A model generated the notes under the pieces. The model saw nothing but the letters and a program-made list of their open reading frames with translations, had not been told where the DNA came from and searched no databases. Below are positions 10,292-11,375 of a stretch of DNA of 11,375 nucleotides, piece by piece. This DNA comes from Brevundimonas sp. (GTDB lineage Bacteria; Pseudomonadota; Alphaproteobacteria; Caulobacterales; Caulobacteraceae). The position numbers and the translations under genes were made by a program. The stretch spans positions 1 through 11,375 of the forward strand of contig JADGMZ010000359.1 in the NCBI GenBank assembly GCA_015234495.1, in the 5' to 3' direction. Each line of letters starts with the position of its first letter. Within the stretch, counting starts at the first letter, position 1.

Positions 10292-11375
10292 TTAGCGGAA
10301 GGGCGGCTCGTCGAAGGCGCGGAGCTTGCGGGAGTGGAGGCGCTGGCCCTCGGCCCTGAGCAGGTCGACGGCCTGGATGCCGATCTGCAGATGCTCCGAG
10401 ATCGAGCCCTCGTAGAAGCGGTGCGCCTGACCGGGCAGCTTGATCTCGCCGTGCAGCGGCCGGTCCGAGACGCACAGCAGGGTGCCGTAGGGGACGCGGA
10501 AGCGGTAGCCCTGGGCCGCGATGGTGGCGCTCTCCATGTCGATGGCCACGGCCCGGCTCTGGTTGAAGCGCTGGGCCGACTTGGAATAGCGCAGCTCCCA
10601 ATTGCGGTCGTCGGTGGTCACCACCGTGCCGGTGCGCAGGCGCCGCTTGACCTCCTCGCCCGGCGCGCCGGAGACCATCTTGGCGGCGTCGTAGAGGGCC
10701 CGCTGCACCTCGGCGATCGAGGGGATGGGGATGTCCGGCGGCAGCACGGCGTCGAGCACGTGGTCGTCGCGCAGATAGGCGTGGGCGAGGACGTAGTCGC
10801 CGATGACCTGGCTGTCGCGCAGGCCGCCGCAGTGGCCGATCATCATCCAGGCGTGGGGGCGGGTCACCGCCAGGTGGTCGCAGATGGTCTTGGCGTTGGA
10901 CGGACCGACCCCGATGTTGACCAGGCTGATGCCGTTCCAGCCCGGCGCGGTGAGGTGGTAGGCCGGCATCTGATGCTTCTTCCAGGCCGCATCCATCACC
11001 ACCTCGCCCGGATTGGGCGTGTCGGGGGTGATGACCACCCCGCCCGCGCAGACCAGCCGGTCGTAGGGGCTGTCGGGATCGGCCACCTGCTCGCAGGCCC
11101 AGCGCACGAATTCGTCGACGTACCGGTTGTAGTTGGTGAACAGGATGTAGGACTGCACGTCCTCGACCGGCGTGCCGGTGTAGTGGCGCAGCCGGGCGAG
11201 GGAGAAGTCGGTGCGCAGGCCGTCGAACTGGGCCAGCGGAAAGTCCTCGCCCAGATTGAACAGGCCGTCGGAAATCTCGTCGCCGATGTGGGCCAGGTCG
11301 GTGGTCGGGAAGTGGCGGGCGACGGCGGCGGCCTGGCTGCGGTCCAAGACCACGTCGGAGCCGTCCATCACATAG
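10292..11375 (-). CDS. amn: AMP nucleosidase (partial; N-terminal domain beyond right window edge)
   Basis: Amn hydrolyses AMP to adenine and ribose 5-phosphate. The C-terminal catalytic domain, of the nucleoside phosphorylase (PNP/UDP) fold, is complete. Numbering visible residues from the in-frame GTG at 11371, it shows RLRHYTGT (60-67), FTNYNRYVDEFVRW (78-91), LVNIGVGPSNAKTICDHLA (150-168), MMIGHCGGLRDSQ (176-188), AIDMESATIAAQGYRFRVPYG (split at 276-285 and 286-296) and LLCVSDRPLHGEIKLPG (298-314) with the catalytic Asp303. The frame does not stop upstream of that GTG but continues off the window, and the E. coli enzyme is 484 residues. About 120-140 residues, the regulatory N-terminal domain, are therefore probably missing here rather than absent from the gene. 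Together with the kinase at 5864-6868 it points to AMP/adenine turnover. Confidence 0.93.
   Translation of the reverse strand, partial: YVMDGSDVVLDRSQAAAVARHFPTTDLAHIGDEISDGLFNLGEDFPLAQFDGLRTDFSLARLRHYTGTPVEDVQSYILFTNYNRYVDEFVRWACEQVADPDSPYDRLVCAGGVVITPDTPNPGEVVMDAAWKKHQMPAYHLTAPGWNGISLVNIGVGPSNAKTICDHLAVTRPHAWMMIGHCGGLRDSQVIGDYVLAHAYLRDDHVLDAVLPPDIPIPSIAEVQRALYDAAKMVSGAPGEEVKRRLRTGTVVTTDDRNWELRYSKSAQRFNQSRAVAIDMESATIAAQGYRFRVPYGTLLCVSDRPLHGEIKLPGQAHRFYEGSISEHLQIGIQAVDLLRAEGQRLHSRKLRAFDEPPFR

Noticed and set aside
10292..11371. amn as a naturally short, 359-residue enzyme starting at GTG 11371
   Set aside because: The frame continues beyond the window with no stop, and the missing portion corresponds to the N-terminal domain of known Amn proteins.

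Overview
The window is a GC-rich, densely packed chromosomal segment. Its codons have almost uniformly G or C third positions. The gene content and several promoter -10 regions directly in front of ATG codons suggest an alphaproteobacterium, most likely Caulobacterales (Brevundimonas or Caulobacter type). That placement is an inference from protein flavour and composition; there is no rRNA or other marker gene to confirm it. No tRNA, rRNA, CRISPR array, transposase or phage gene was seen.

Layout, left to right. A minus-strand cluster runs GNAT acetyltransferase (1657-1199), rsmI (1194-322), yraN (325 to beyond the left edge). Its gaps are 4 nt and -4 nt, so it looks like one operon. A 471-base non-coding stretch full of inverted and direct repeats separates it from hemW (3262-2129) and rdgB (3990-3391), also on the minus strand. 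The whole 128-base gap between rdgB and hemW is filled by one large inverted-repeat element. A divergent control region (3991-4197) with a 17-bp palindrome follows. Then comes a plus-strand run: a 38-residue membrane miniprotein (4198), a DUF2975 membrane protein (4442), a small XRE regulator (5065) and an Smr-domain protein (5322). The last two overlap by ATGA.

Next are two convergent pairs whose stop codons overlap by 4 bp: smr against an adenosine-kinase-like PfkB kinase, and a DcsG-like ATP-grasp enzyme against nth. The kinase and the ATP-grasp gene diverge from a 90-bp promoter region. A 49-residue membrane protein lies upstream of nth. A creatininase-family metalloenzyme and a phasin-like protein follow on the plus strand. 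After a patch of REP-like hairpins, an AMP nucleosidase gene enters from the right edge with its N-terminal domain outside the window.

Most genes are housekeeping: rRNA methylation, nucleotide-pool sanitation (rdgB), purine salvage and turnover (adenosine kinase, amn), base-excision repair (nth), haem and radical SAM chemistry (hemW). I see no complete new defence or mobile system. The points most worth a second look are the inverted-repeat element between rdgB and hemW, the repeat-rich 471-base gap, the miniprotein with the DUF2975/XRE/Smr module and its upstream palindrome, the isolated DcsG-like ligase, and the tightly overlapping gene ends.
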